Both the position numbers and the translations under genes were made by a program. The notes beneath the pieces are model-generated. The model was not told where the DNA came from. It saw only the letters and a list, made by a program, of their open reading frames with translations, and made no database searches. A DNA stretch of 64,000 bases, from NCBI GenBank assembly GCA_034769895.1, contig CM068369.1:425779479-425843478 (forward strand), given 5' to 3'. The stretch comes from Magicicada septendecula (Eukaryota > Arthropoda > Insecta > Hemiptera > Cicadidae). Positions 1-12,334 of the stretch are shown here, piece after piece (position 1 is the first letter of the stretch; each line of letters opens with the position of its first letter).

Positions 1-1134
1 GTGACTTTGGCTAGCGGTCAGCTATGGCCATAAATTAAGTTCCTTGACCATAGCTGTCTTGAAATTGGTTGATAGTAGAAATTAATAGGGGGGTGAAACT
101 AGGGGAAATCCCCCAGAACTATGGAACAGCGGCTGCCACTCTGTTTGAGGAGGAACAGTAAAGCCAGGTGGTAGACGCGTTTTAAGGGCGTGTGATTATG
201 TAATTCTAGGTATTATGATATCTTGTTGTTTCTATGTAAAGCCAAAGCAAGGGCAAAGGAGATGACACAATTCCTCCACAATTACAGTCCTTGCAGAGGC
301 ACCAGAGCGCTACAGTTCGGTTGGGGGGTACAATAGTGTGTGTGGTTAGGAGGTTGTTACAGGGGTAACGACGGTAACAAATGTTAAAAGATAGTAGATT
401 TTAAATGTTAAAAGTATAAAGGTACAAATGGTGTTGAGCAAAAAATAGTATGACGTCATTTGCAAAAGACATAAAATGATTATAAAGTTGAGTGATAAAA
501 TTGGAATGTGGAGTAACAAAATTTGAATAATACACTTGTCTGCCATAGTAGTTGTAGGTTGAATTTTATAGAAATAAATAGGTGATGGTGTTTTGGGGAA
601 TATTAAAGAATTGTTTATGTATTGTGTTATTTGTAGGAATATATATATTTTTTCTCTTATAAGGAAGAGATTGAGTTTGGTGGTGGTAAAAAATCAGTCT
701 ATGTTGGATTCTTGTTGTTGTTGTGTTGAAAATTTTTAATTGAGCAAACCAATGCCCAGACACAAACCAATGCATCTAAAGGGAAACATACCAGTTGTGG
801 ATATGGGAGTATATCAGACCACTATTTTAAAATTTTGTATTCAATGTTTCAGAGTTTTGTGGTGTTGTGACCGCGGTCCTGAGCTGGCCGGAGCGTCAGA
901 ACAGGAGCGTAGAGTGCCTCATGGCCTTATGGTGTAGGGATCTCTCCGGAGAAGTCCAGTAAGGTCAGAGGGTGTGATCAGCATCATTGGACCAAGGGTA
1001 AGTGATGATAATCTTTGATATAGTAACATTACAGGGGGTTGTGGCAACATATCTAGGCCGATACTTTTAGAACCGTGTGAATAAGTCAATGAAAGTTTTT
1101 GTGTCTCGACACAAAATCTTTCATTGAGGGGGTT
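1..1134 (+). mobile_element. E0: 3' internal part of a gutted LTR retroelement
   Basis: This is the 3' end of an LTR element whose 5' part lies outside the window. Short blocks match the corresponding parts of E3 and E5 in the same order: a block with GACCATAGCTG, then GGAACAGCGGCT, then AAGGGCGT, then GCGCTACAG, then a block around 740-830 with repeated AAACCAATGC and GGATATGG, then a block around 865-965 with GCGGTCCTGAGCTGGCC. No convincing ORF is present, and the blocks are conserved as DNA. The segment ends in the family hairpin, a G-rich tract and the 3' LTR. That this is non-coding cis-acting sequence is inference. Confidence 0.75.
1087..1126 (+). promoter_or_regulatory. Conserved 3' hairpin of E0
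   Basis: The 5' arm CAATGAAAGTTTTTGTGT and the 3' arm ACACAAAATCTTTCATTG pair at 17 of 18 positions around a CTCG loop. The one mismatch (position 10 of the arm) is also a mismatch in the other copies. Relative to the E3 copy, arm positions 7, 15 and 18 have changed on both sides so that pairing is kept. A GAGGGGG tract follows at once, then the LTR. The role (RNA export, packaging or plus-strand priming) is unknown. Confidence 0.85.
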
Positions 1135-2381
1135 TGTAACAGTACATAAAGCCCCAATACTTTAATTATGGGATCTGAGGTTAAATTTTATGTTTTATTG
1201 TATAACTGTTAAATACAGAATGGTTAGGTCCATTGTCCCTCTGTAAAAAGGAACAACGCAGATTCGGTGAGAGTAGTACAATGCCAAGGTCATCGTTGGA
1301 CGAGCGAAAGCCGGTAGAGGTAATGGCGGTGTATATGACGACGGACTATAAATAAGAATTGTGATTGGGTTATAAAGCTGTTTCGTCATAAACAAAAGAC
1401 AATGACGCATGAACCACAACGTATGTAACTAGGCGTCCCATCGAACAAAGCCTGATGACGTCAAATGCACACACACAAGCAAAAATTTGTATATGCCTCT
1501 TTCTCAATTCAACGTAGTACACCAAAGGGTCAGCAGCGATGTATCGCTGTCTGGTCAGTTTTGCCACGAAAGTTTAACATAATTATATTATAAAATAAAA
1601 TTGCGATAGTGGAGCGGTAGAGGCTCAAGTTTGTTAACAGTCAGAAACATAAAATGTAGAATCAGTGCACAATATATATTAAAAAACAACGAAACATGAG
1701 GCGAACACCGGCCATACACCTGGAACACAGCCAACAACAGCGAGGGGGCAACTCAGACCACCGTTGAGAGAAGTTGAACCTTTATCACTTTTGTTTTCTT
1801 AATTAATGAGCTCATTAACCGAAATTAGCCAAATTTGATCAAATGTATTTGCAATAGGGAGAATGTATGTGAGTGTGAGTGAGTGAGCACATGGCCATGA
1901 CTATCTATGCCGAGGGCATTGGTTTGTGTATCAGTGAAGATACAATTCAGTAAATAATTAGAGCTGCAGCTAAAAAATAAAAGTTTATAATGATATTAAC
2001 TAGAGTCACAAAAATGAGAATATTATGACTGAATAGGGTTGATTAAAATAGCCACCATTTTGTATTGTAACATTGTATACGACGCCATTTTGAGACCTTG
2101 TTATATATTTATGTTTCTCTGGTTACGACAATTAAAATTCAGTAATTGCACTAAGTTAACTGTCAGTGTTATTCTTTCTATCACCTTCTTGTGCCTCAAT
2201 CTCGCTGGGAATGAACCCTGGCCCCTTACCTGGTATTTCTTACCTGGAAGAAATTTACAATAGATAGAAAATCACGTGCTCTCACGTACCCGAATTTGGT
2301 AAGTACATGTGTACCATATAATAGTCATATTTATATGTATATAAATATAAATAAATGTGTGTATTAATTCGTGAGTTAACA
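1135..2381 (+). repeat. E0 3' LTR
   Basis: The LTR begins TGTAACAGTACATAAAG directly after the G-rich tract. The proposed end, GAGTTAACA at 2381, is inferred from family resemblance: an AT-rich tail containing a GTGAG motif and ending in AACA, about 80 bp after a GGTAAGTA splice-donor consensus at 2298. The hAT transposase sequence starts right after this point, which fits insertion of E0 into that older element. No second LTR is available to prove the end. Confidence 0.6.
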
Positions 2382-3090
2382 ACAGGTTGTCCATACCTAT
2401 TTTTAAGAAGTTTCAACTTCGAAAATGATCTTGCATCACTACTGTTGGTTACCATCGTTGGCAAATAAGTTCGAGTGCCCTTCCATATTTGGAAAACATT
2501 CCTTCATGTTCTTTTCTAGGAGTTTGTACATCTACTGCTAGTGGTTGGTGATAGTTTTCACCTTCTTCGATGTACTCATTGCAAAGACTTGAAATGAATT
2601 AGTTCATTTCTCATGTTGTCTAAATCATTGCCACATGCTTCTACTAAATATTGAGCTGCTTTCATGATCTCTTCATTGACAGTAGTGCTGTCTAATTTAC
2701 TAAGAAACCTAAAACGAGTTTCAACAAATTTGTATGCCTCTGCCTCAATGACGACACAAATTGGTCTATAACAGGAAGGAAACTCTGGTTTCTGAGGGTG
2801 TCAGTACAGTTTCTGGTGCCTGGCTAGTATCAAGAGGTACTAAATGCATGTTTATTTTGCACTTGTCCTGTGTCTTTGTTGTGTGTTCAGTACAATGAGA
2901 TAATTCTGCCCCTTCCATCTCATACTCTTCAAACCAGTCCCATTTAGTTTCTATTATAAAGGCTTTCAATTATGTGAGTACTGCGACTGCTGTATTTACG
3001 TCTAGTCTGGAGTTCTGTAGACTTATATTAGTTTTGTTAACTTGTTCCAAGATATCTCCAAATGATGTTTACTTGACTGATCAAATAGCA
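2382..3090 (-). pseudogene. hAT-superfamily transposase, C-terminal fragment
   Basis: Read on the minus strand in several frames, the region gives a hAT C-terminal half. Near 3060-2960 is a stretch with LQNSRLDVNTAVAVL, then KWDWFEEYEMEG. Further on come VETRFRFLSKLDS, TVNEEIMKAAQYLVEA and DLDNMRNELIHFKSLQ. Near 2450-2395 is the dimerisation-type motif TNSSDARSFSKLKLLKNR, which matches the usual hAT form (TNCSxERSFSKLKxIKNR). Several frameshifts and stops separate these pieces, so it is dead. E0 abuts its 3' end. The family call rests on the dimerisation motif and the order of the pieces. Confidence 0.75.
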
Positions 3091-3132
3091 AAAAAGTAGC
3101 CTGTGGGGCAAAAGTTCACATTATAAAGTCAT

Positions 3133-4480
3133 CAGACTTGAGAAAGTTAATACAATTTTGTAACTGATTAAAGTTAAAGTTAGTGCTTGCAAAAAAGTAA
3201 CTGGTTTAAGTTAAAATTAAATTAACTGATTAAAAGGTTTATTTTTAGCAAGGTGCTTTGGCTGTCGAAATAATTAAAATAGTGTAAAATAAATCCACAC
3301 ACTTTCAAAAAAAAAAATTATAAAATTTCCGATGGAGGAAAAAATGATGTAAATAAATTATTTAGCATTAAAATTTCAGTCATTAGTAATTAAATAATTA
3401 AAATCACAATTATTTTATTTTAATCATTAAATTATTTTAAATTACAGCAGGTATTAAATATTATTTGTCTATTGCATTTTTCAGTTTACGGTACTGACTA
3501 CTGATATTGTATTGTGTCTGCAAGGCAATGTAGTATTAAATGACTTATAGAACAGACAGTAATTAGCTATTCTATTGATTACTTTTATAATATATTAATG
3601 TACTTACCTTTATGTGTGTTCTCAAATTAGACACAGAAGTCAGCGATGTTTTAATATGTTTGTCCTTGAGCACACGCATCAAGCGCTTAAGAGTTAAGTT
3701 TTGAGACCATCTACTTTCCCAGTATGTTCATAAAATCTAGAAATTTGCAGCCAAGGTGACAATGCCATATTAATATATAAATAATGAAACGGAACAAAAA
3801 TTAATTCGTGAAAAAACAACTCTACAAAACAACACGGACTGTAGAAACACAATAATAACAAATTACCACTACGTGGACTGCGTTAATATAAAAATGACGA
3901 AAAGCACAAAAGTAAACAATAAATTGGTGGAATTGAAAATCTGTTTAAATTAACCTCCTTTGTGATATCTGGGTAATAGTAGGAGTGGAATTTGGCATTC
4001 TTTGAACTAGGCCAATCGTTTATGACGTGCTCGCCCAGCAGCAGATGAATATTGTCGGTTTGTGTTACCAAATAAATATGTGCAATTCGTTTTAGATCTG
4101 AGCATGTTATTAAAACGAATGTTAACAACACTGTATTCCCACTACTTCAGATGTCAAAACAGAAGTTGTTTGCTTGTCTGGGGTAGTCACGAGAATAATC
4201 AACAAAAGACAGAAAACCATCCTTGCCACCCCAACCTTTCAACAAGGACACAAAGGAGACCTAACGGTGCTACGGGGGAAAACCAGTCTATTGTCTGCCA
4301 ACGGATTAGGAATACCTAGAATAAATTTTCGCCAATATTTACTTCAACAACTATTCTGGCTACTTTTTAGGCAGCCAGAAAAATTAACTCGTTAATTTTT
4401 TTAATCGTTAACAAAAAATTTAACGATTAAGTTAAAAGTTAACTAATTTTTTTAACGATTAATCGTTAATCCCAAGTCTG
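3133..4480. mobile_element. Non-autonomous hAT-like element
   Basis: The two ends are inverted: the left end begins CAGACTTGAG and the right end closes with CAAGTCTG. Both are followed inward by many GTTAA and TTAAC motifs, typical of hAT subterminal regions. The flanks read TAAAGTCAT on the left and TAAAGTAT on the right, an 8-bp target duplication if one base was inserted. The interior holds a BED-type zinc-finger exon on the minus strand (3608-3770) but no catalytic domain, so this is an internally deleted copy. Confidence 0.65.
3608..3770 (-). pseudogene. BED-type zinc-finger exon of a hAT transposase
   Basis: On the minus strand the sequence reads FYEHTGKVDGLKT, then after a frame change RVLKDKHIKTSLTSVSNLRTHIK. 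It ends at a strong splice donor GTAAGTAC (3600-3607). The spacing of the final His and the S/T-rich SNLRTHI segment are as in BED fingers of ZBED and hAT transposases. The cysteines that should precede are lost. It lies inside the small hAT-like element and would have been that element's first coding exon. Confidence 0.55.
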
Positions 4481-6302
4481 TAAAGTATACCCTACTATTA
4501 TTTGAAATGAACATTATTAGTTTCTTGCATCTTTTCTACTGTAATACATTCATTCAACTGTAACATCTCATTGCAATATTATAATACTTTTACATTGTGT
4601 CAAAACGACTACAATTCTTTCAACTTGTTAATTATACTTTGTTAATAAAGTTAATTTATTGAAATTAATTTAATTGCAAACTTTTTATCCACCATATGCG
4701 GAATTTTGCCCCACCTGTGGGGGCAAAAGTTTGCAATTTGACATGTTTTAGAAGTATATTTACATGTGTGGCAGAAGGTGATATTATAAAAAAGGGATCT
4801 TAATCAAACCTTAAGAGATTCATGACATTCTGTCAAAATATAATGAGTATCAGTGAAACGAGTCCAGTTTAGATGAATTCAGAATTTAAGTGCACACACT
4901 TATCCCACTCTACCCTATAAGGGCTCACAATATTACCGCTTCTACTGTTCTCTGACACACTAATAAAATAATTTTTATGCAAGTTGACTGTTTTTTTTTC
5001 TTTCTGTTTGTGGTGCTGGCCCCTAGGCTGTAGCCTATGCTTAAATCCGGTGCTGATTGGGGAATTTTTCTTGACTTTTTACATTCAGTAGTTTCCCAGT
5101 TTACAGGCTACTCCTGAAAAATTGTGCTTGTTATTCAAGCATTTTTATTAAAATAATAATGAAACTGTAAACTGTGCATTCTCTGAGTCATTTAAAACAG
5201 AGTTTAGCTAACTTGCCTGTTACGAGTAACTTACATTTTTCATGACTAGACAGATGTGTACAACAGCACAAAGTGACATGGTCCACTGACTTTTTGGAGC
5301 CTGACATGTTCATGTTAGTTTTTCCCTCATGGCTTTCTTAAATTGAGTTTGCTTTCTATATTTCCAAGGGGGTAACTAACCATATGAGGATTTAGAAACT
5401 ATCATGGTTTAATTTCTTGCCAAATCTGCTTTTACCAATGGTGGCTCATGACCAAAAACCGCAGTGTACAAAAAAATTAAGCTTCAAGCGAGAACAACTT
5501 TAGGTTTTTATTAAAATATACCTAATTAATTTTAAATATGTATGCAAATAAATAAATGTTTAAATCACTAACAACTGACTTTGAATAACACGCACAGTAC
5601 ACACAAACTTAACTGACTACTGACAAAGTCATATTGCAATGTTGGCTGTGTGTAGTAGTTTGCCATATGCTATCCAAGTCTGCTCTCTCACTCTCTTATG
5701 CTTAGTTGTGGCATATCCCTCAACTCCCTCTGACTAGTCACGTGACTTCCTAATACTTTGCGTGAGGTAGCACAAAATTGCTACATACAGACTCAAACAA
5801 CCTCTTTCTGAATATAAAAGTATGACATTTGGAGCGGGCAATGGCAATACAAAAAAGGAACTCAGTTTTATATTTTAATAACATTAAATATAGTATAATT
5901 ATAACATTAAAGTACGTATAATTGTGATTGTATAATAAAGTACTTTATACTGCATTAGACTGAACTCCAAGTCTCTAATGGAGGGGATAAAGTATGCGCG
6001 TGTGTGTGTTGGTACTGTTTGTCAAAGCCAATGATTCATCACCTCTGTTCACAGTGCAAACTGCCATCCATCACAAAGGCAGACTACCAATTTGTAATAT
6101 TATTGCAGTCCGCTTTTTACTGTTACGGTAGTAAGTGTGTTTAAAGACTATGTATTATTGGCGTTGTGTTTACAACTTAGTCCTTTTTAAGCAGCTGTGT
6201 CATAGTAACATTAAAAATACGAATTTGTGAACCATCGTGTAGGATTAATGTACTTTCTGTTAGTGAGTGAATTACTTTGTTATTTGTAACTGTCTGTTCA
6301 CA
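4481..6302. other. No gene recognised
   Basis: AT-rich sequence with no supported gene. A short inverted repeat with TTTTGCCCCAC against GTGGGGGCAAAA lies near 4697-4724, and a related CCTGTGGGGCAAAAGTT occurs near 3101, outside the small hAT element. These may be ends of an old element that I cannot delimit. Confidence 0.5.
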
Positions 6303-7570
6303 ATGCCTCTTCAAGGATCATCAAAACAAAGAAAAAAAGTTTCATTGTTCATAGCGAAGGTCGCGAAATAATTAGCAATGTAATTGAAAAAATGTGTGAA
6401 GAAAAACGACAAAATTTGCTAACATACTCACTTAATCAAGCAACAAAACGAGCTGCGTATTACTGTGATAAATCGGAAAGCTTCATTAGATACTTGAGGA
6501 AACAAAGAAAATGCAGCAGTCCAGATGGAAAACTCTCCACACTGGGGAAAAAATGTAAAACGTGTGAGAAAAGCAAGCTTTTTCTTGATGATTTCGATAA
6601 ATGTGTAGTAAGAAATATTGTTCAGGATTTTTATAAAAATCAAAACGTGCCTACTGTTAAAAAACTCCTACCTATCGTGAAAGAAAGAATCCATTTGCCA
6701 TGGGGCGCTAAATTATTAACGCGAGTGTTTAAAGTGTGGGATTCAATGGAAGAAATGTAGAAGTAAAAGAAAAGTGTTAATTGAAAAACCAGAAATTGTA
6801 GTGATGTGTTACAAGTACCTTGTGCAAATTAAAAGCTTTCGGGAATCTGGGAGAAACATTTTTTTTTAGATGAAACATGGGTTGACAGTAATGTAACTAG
6901 ATAAATGTTGGCAATCAAATGAGGTTTTTGGTGTTACAGAATTACAGTGCGGGTAACAGATTAGTAATTTTACATGCTGGAAGCAAAATGCCTTTATTCC
7001 AGGTGCTAAACTTTTGTACAAACTTGGAAGTACTAGTGGTGACTATCATGGGCAGATGAACTATGAAAATTTTAAAAAAATGGGTTGAGAATAAGTTGTT
7101 GCCAAATATTCTGCCGGAATCAGTAATAGTTATGGACAATGCGCCATATCACTGTTTTAGCTGAGAAGATTCCGACAAAGTATTCTACGAAACTCGATAT
7201 GATACAGTTTCTGAGAAATAAGGGTATTAATTGCGATGAAGGTATGAGAAAGGAACATCTTTTTCAAATTCAGGCCCAGAGAAAAGCAATACAAGATTGA
7301 TCAATTTTTATCAAGCAAGGGTTACACTGTTGTACGGCTTCCTCCCTATATGTGCGACCTCAATCCTATTGAACTTGCCTGGGCAAAAGTTAAAAACTAC
7401 TTACGAAATTGCAACAGTCATGAAGTCTTAATTTTACGGAATTGACTGAAATAATGTCGGTAACTGAAAGTGACTGGGTAGGGTACTCCAAGAAAGTTGG
7501 GGAAGTAGAGGACTATTGCTGGGAAAGTGATAGGATAGTGTTAAATCTTTGTATTTGTTTATATACTCGC
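6303..7570 (+). pseudogene. DD82E-like Tc1/mariner-type transposase, degenerate
   Basis: Frames must be joined several times. After an ATG at 6303 the N-terminal reading VHSEGREIISNVIEKM matches KVIHSQSRQIIHNVYDYM in the copy at 45731-48337. An open stretch then follows (6392-6760). The first catalytic Asp lies in FLDETWVDSN (about 6865-6895), the second in VMDNAPYH (codon at 7135), and the Glu in NPIELAWAKVKNYL (codon at 7371). The last two are 233 nt apart, about 78 codons with indels, so the spacing is long as in the DD82E type. Unlike the other copy, the Glu is kept here. Many stops and shifts show it is inactive. Terminal repeats were not found. Confidence 0.75.
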
Positions 7571-8762
7571 GCGCAATCAGCCCATGCAATTACGTCATCC
7601 GCTTAAAGTACAGTTCGCCACTGCGAGCTGTGACAGTTAGTTAGTTAAAACTCAGCCTTCATCTGATCAGTACTCTCTTCCATTTGCTAGCCGAGATGAT
7701 GTGAAATTTAATTATGTAACTTCTTTATACAATTTTCTTTCTTCCATCGGTACCGGTATTTATCTTGGCAATGTACGCCATACGTAATTGCGTGGGCCAT
7801 GTGCTTCATTATATAATTCTTCAATAAATGGCTAGTTTAACTCAGATTTAAACAGTTCACTTCTTCATTTAAAAAACACATTTCCGATTCCTATACCAGC
7901 AGCACTTCGCATGACAAATACTAACTCTAGAAATATTCGAGAGCATTGAGCATGCAACATTTGGTCCTCCGGGCCGGATTATTCATTTCATGGATGATTC
8001 ATTCCACGGATAATTCATTTAACAACATAATTTAAATCAGCAGTTCTGTAATTATTAACCATAACTGGAGCACGCATTGCACGACTTTGGGGACATCATA
8101 CTTCGCCGACCGGATCGTTCAAAGCATTTTTTCAGCCTTTGAATACCATCACCACGTGGCATTCATCATTTGGGGAAATCCAAAGCAGCCAGCCTATGCA
8201 GAATTCGACCACTTCAGACATCACCTGACAGGCATCGACCGTGTCTACATCGTCAATTCATGGGTGCCGGATGGGACTGCCAAGGATTCGACACGCTCCG
8301 AGACCTTCTTGAACATGTCGATAAGTACCACATGCCAAGTGACTATAAATTCATGTTTCATATGATCTTTTCAATTTTGACATAATTTTGGCATTCAACT
8401 TAAAAGAAGCAGTATTTAAAAAAAAAAAATAATATATAACTTTTTTCTTATATCAGTTTCATTTGACTATGAATTTGGAATTTTTTGCGAGCTCAGCAAG
8501 CTTATATTCATATTTTTTTTTAATTCGATTTTAATCATATTTTTAAATAGTGTTCATAGCAATAGGGATTATACTGTTATATTGTATATACTGTCTATAT
8601 CAGTATTTATTACAACATAGAATTAGTCTGAGATGTGTTAATCAATGGTTACCGCGTTGTAGCGTGACTTCATAAATTAGATAACCTGCATGGTCTTGTT
8701 CATCTCTCTGCATTCACTCAGTTTTTTCTTATTATCATTCAAATCTTCAGTGATACACAATC
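7571..8762. other. Unassigned sequence with a short unrecognised ORF
   Basis: An open stretch at 8087-8365 (+) can be read, and a second frame ends with WDCQGFDTLRDLLEHVDKYH, which has a loose C-x(n)-H-x(4)-H look. The two frames together could be one frameshifted zinc-finger-like fragment, but I do not recognise the family. The rest of the stretch is AT-rich and shows no gene. Confidence 0.3.
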
Positions 8763-9022
8763 ATGACTGATATGAAGGCGCTGATCAAAAAGCGTGGCAC
8801 GATCAAGGCCTCTATATCGCGCATAAACACCTACGCGGATAATTTTGATCACGATACGCATGACCACCATGCGCTAAAAATAAAGCTTCGTCATCTGATG
8901 GAGCTGTCCGCCAAATATGACGAGTATCAAACGCAAATTGAGTCTGAGGACTCTGATTTTGCATCCGTTAGTGATAGAGTTCAGACGGAAGATGATTTGT
9001 GTAACCCATAGAATGCAAGTTG
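8763..9022 (+). pseudogene. BEL/Pao retrotransposon gag, N-terminal piece
   Basis: Starting at the ATG at 8763, about 80 residues are open. They contain KALIKKRGTIKASISRI, then helical sequence and a segment ending YDEYQTQIESED. This arrangement (a K/R-rich RGxxKxxxxR start, then a Q/E-rich helix with a YxxxQxxIE type end) is characteristic of BEL/Pao Gag N-termini. The frame stops at 9009-9011, at the start of the 14-bp direct repeat that flanks the 3.3-kb insertion. The next part of the same protein resumes at 12335. Confidence 0.65.
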
Positions 9023-12000
9023 AATCCCGTATGAATGTTGTAACTAGTCGGGTGGTTACAAATAATTAATTATTTTTTGTTCTGTACAAAAATAAAAAAA
9101 ATTTTTAATTTATTTTAAAAATAAAAAAAAAATTTTAATGTTTCGTTTTAATGTAAATATTTAATAAATAATTTTTGTAATGAGGTTTTGTTGAAATTTT
9201 AAAGTTCTTTCAGTTATTTGTGTCAATAAATTCGCTTCTGATTCACTGTAAATAAATCTGGAGTTAATAATATTGTCTCACTTCACTAATCGATTGGCGA
9301 TTTTCTTCTTTCTCAAGTATATTACTCCCCTTGAGTAATAGTCGCTTTTCTGTTAGTCCTGTGGTTAATTAAAACTCTTATATTAATGTGTGAAATAAAA
9401 TTAAAACCAGATAGTTGAATTATTATTACTGTATTTATTGACAATTATTTGTTAGAATATCGATTTAAAATCGATTATTAGATAAAGCTCGACTCTCTCA
9501 CAGGGGTAATCGATTATCAATACATGTTATATTATATAAATATTTTCGAATGGTTCTTTGAACGGTTATAATTATAATAGTCAGAGAAGGGGCAAGTATA
9601 GAAAGTATAACATTCACAAAATAAATCTTAAGAATTAATAATTACAAAATTAGTTTATTATATATAATGTTTATAAAATTGAAGTCAAACCAATGCCGTG
9701 ACGACAGATATCATTCCTGGTGGACGCTTTGCATGATGGGATTTCTCAAAATGGCTGCTTGTTCGCTGCTCGGTAAAACTGGAATCGGCGTAGTGAAAAT
9801 TTCTTACAATAAAGATGCCTTCACAACTGCTTCCTCGTTTCCGCAATATTGAATAATGTCTATTGTGTTGTTAGAGGTGTCCTGGTTAAGTGTTCTGTGT
9901 TCACTGACTTTAAATGTTTTGTATTAGGTGTGTTCACTTTGTCTACGTGTCTGATGAAAAATGTGAAGTTCGTTTGGTTATGATATATTTCGTGTTTTAT
10001 AGTTTTATTAGTTTATTTCACTTATATTCTGTTTCGTATTACTTGTTTTCACTGTTTGTGGTGGTGGTGTTCATTGATTTTAAGTTTAATATACTAATTT
10101 CGGTAACTCTCGGTTTTTCACTGCATGATAGGCTTAACTTGTATATGCCATTAAAGTATTCGCTATATAGATTCTTAGCGCGAGCTTAAATCAACCGTTC
10201 GCTTCGAATGTTAATTAAGAACTGTTTTACTTCCTTCGTCTTCTGAAATTTCTTGCCAAGTTAATATTAGAAAAGTATTGTTTCAATTATTATTCACTTC
10301 CTATGTATGTGATTTAAAGTACATTATATTCAGAATATATTTTGGTTATTGATTACTTTCATGAATTAGTAAATACATAATCGGTTTCTTTAACTCCTGC
10401 TGCTTAATTTGACATACAATAGTCCATCTTTATAAAGTTTTTTGTCAAAATTGCTATATTTCTGTCATTTTGGAAATATAGGCTCAATATCTGCTTCCTG
10501 TTCTTGTCCAAAATTTTAGCCATCTTATGTGTTATAAATATGATTATAATAAATCTCAGATTGATATAAATCTTTATCTTTCCTTAATTTCTTAAAATTT
10601 ATTAATTGATCATTCTTTTAGTTATAATTCATGAATTTACTATTCCTCCTCTGAAATTGTTAGGTATTACATTTTGCAAATTTTTTAATAATTTTATACC
10701 TCTTTTTATATTATTCTTTTAAAGTATAGTTATAGTTATAGTAGTTGGTGATTGATTCACCTTATATAAATCTCATTAGTTTACTTGGTTTATTTAACTT
10801 CCTTACTCAATTATAATGTTATTGGAATTTCCTATTTGGCCTAGATTTTATGGTTTTACATTTACTGTTTCTTGAGTAATACTATTTCTATACCCCTTCT
10901 GACTTTCTAAAGTTAACACAATATTAAATAAAATATCCTTATATAACTATTGGAACATGTAGCATTGTATTCATGCTCATAATACAAAAACAATATTGAA
11001 AATTAATTACTAGTCTTTAAAGTTAGACATTTTAGTTTAACTATTTTTAGAAATACATAACACACATTTTATAAACTAGTATGGTATACATACAGAGACA
11101 TTTTAGTCTGTATGAACACTGTTATACATAATAAACATTCTTATATTAATTATAATTCTTATTCTATACACCACCTTGAAATGTGGAGTTTATAGGCTTT
11201 AAACACAAACATAATTAGCCATTTAATTTTTATTTTTTCTTAAACTTAATTTGATTGCAGTCCTTTCTGTTTATATAGTGTATTACATTTTAATCCCTGT
11301 CACAGTAATTATTCCCTACCTGCTCTTTTTATCATTTTCATTTCAAAGAATGTTTTTTGATAACAGGTGGCCTCTTCTATGAAACATTAGAAATATTTTC
11401 ATAATAATATTTCATGATATGTCATCTCTGTATTTATATAAAACATTCATGTTATTTAATAGTACATAGTTAAAGTAACAGTTACACCTTTACTTGAAGT
11501 TTATTATATTTAAATCACTTGCACTGGTTCACTTACACTGTTGGGTCTGATTTATATTTGAGTTTTACAATATTCTAAGACCAAACCTTTAGTTATAATG
11601 GACTGTGAAGATTTGTTTATTTTATTACATAATAACTTTAGTTGGTGCACTTCTATTTACACTACTGAACACTTTTGTTTATAATTATTTTACATTTCTA
11701 TGAGGTTTTGGGGTGTTATACTTTCTTGTGTGACATTAAAATTTGATTCGGGGTTTGTTATTGTTAGTAATATGTTTTTCATGGGTATTCCTCGTAGTTC
11801 TCCCATCCTACCTCTTCTTTTCTTCACTTCTTCCTTCTTGGGTTTTCCAAGGTAAGTTGGTTTTATTATGTCCGTTGGTTGGTTCGGGGTATTTTCTTTA
11901 TTACCTGCTCCTATCCTACCTGGGTATTATCCTGATTTTATTTTAGTTTTTTCGGATTTAATTTTCTTGATACATTTTTATGATTTAATTTTACTTTTTC

Positions 12001-12334
12001 CTTTATGGTGGTATTTTCCTTCGATATTTAATTATTTTCCTTTGAGTTAATGTAATTTAAATTTATTTATGATCAGAATGGAATTATTACTTAGTGGATT
12101 ATCTGTCATGCTACAATGTTACGAGGATGCCCAAAACTATATTAAGTGGAACGATATTGGGCAAAAGAAGAAGAGGCAGGCCTCGAAGAAGATGGCAGCA
12201 GGATGTGGAAGAAGATCTGAGAAAGATGTGCATTAGAAACTGGAGACTGACGGCAATGGACAGAGATGAGTGGAGACGGGTCGTAGCGGAAGCCAGGACT
12301 CACCATGGGCTGTAGTGCTGGAGAGTAGTAGTAG
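9023..12334 (+). mobile_element. 3.3-kb insertion with a LINE tail, flanked by a 14-bp duplication
   Basis: TAGAATGCAAGTTG occurs at 9009-9022 and again at 12335-12348, which is what a target-primed LINE insertion leaves. The 3' end holds the last coding part of a non-LTR reverse transcriptase protein (12094-12315) followed by a short TAG-repeat tail. The preceding 3 kb (9023-12080) is AT-rich and has no recognisable coding sequence, so the body is not a normal LINE. It could be a later insertion, a template switch or very old decayed sequence. Because of the TAG repeats, the duplication could be as short as 11 bp. Confidence 0.7.
12094..12315 (+). pseudogene. Non-LTR retrotransposon ORF2, extreme C-terminus
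   Basis: The open frame ends with KRRRGRPRRRWQQDVEEDL, then NWRLTAMDRDEWRRVV and AEARTHHGL before a stop at 12313-12315. This is the familiar C-terminal signature of many arthropod LINE endonuclease/reverse transcriptase proteins (RRGRPRxRWxxDVxxDL, then AxDRxxWRxxVxxA). Only about 70 residues remain, with no reverse transcriptase or endonuclease domain upstream. It is followed by a short TAG-repeat tail and then the 14-bp target duplication. The exact clade cannot be told from this piece. Confidence 0.8.

Noticed and set aside
3101..4724. Repeated CCTGTGGGGCAAAAGTT on both sides of the small hAT element as its target duplication
   Set aside because: The two copies are too far from the element ends and differ by one base; the element has a better candidate duplication at its borders.
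9914..10189. Hydrophobic ORF inside the 3.3-kb insertion
   Set aside because: Phe/Tyr/Leu-rich composition comes from AT-rich DNA; no supporting motif or homologue.
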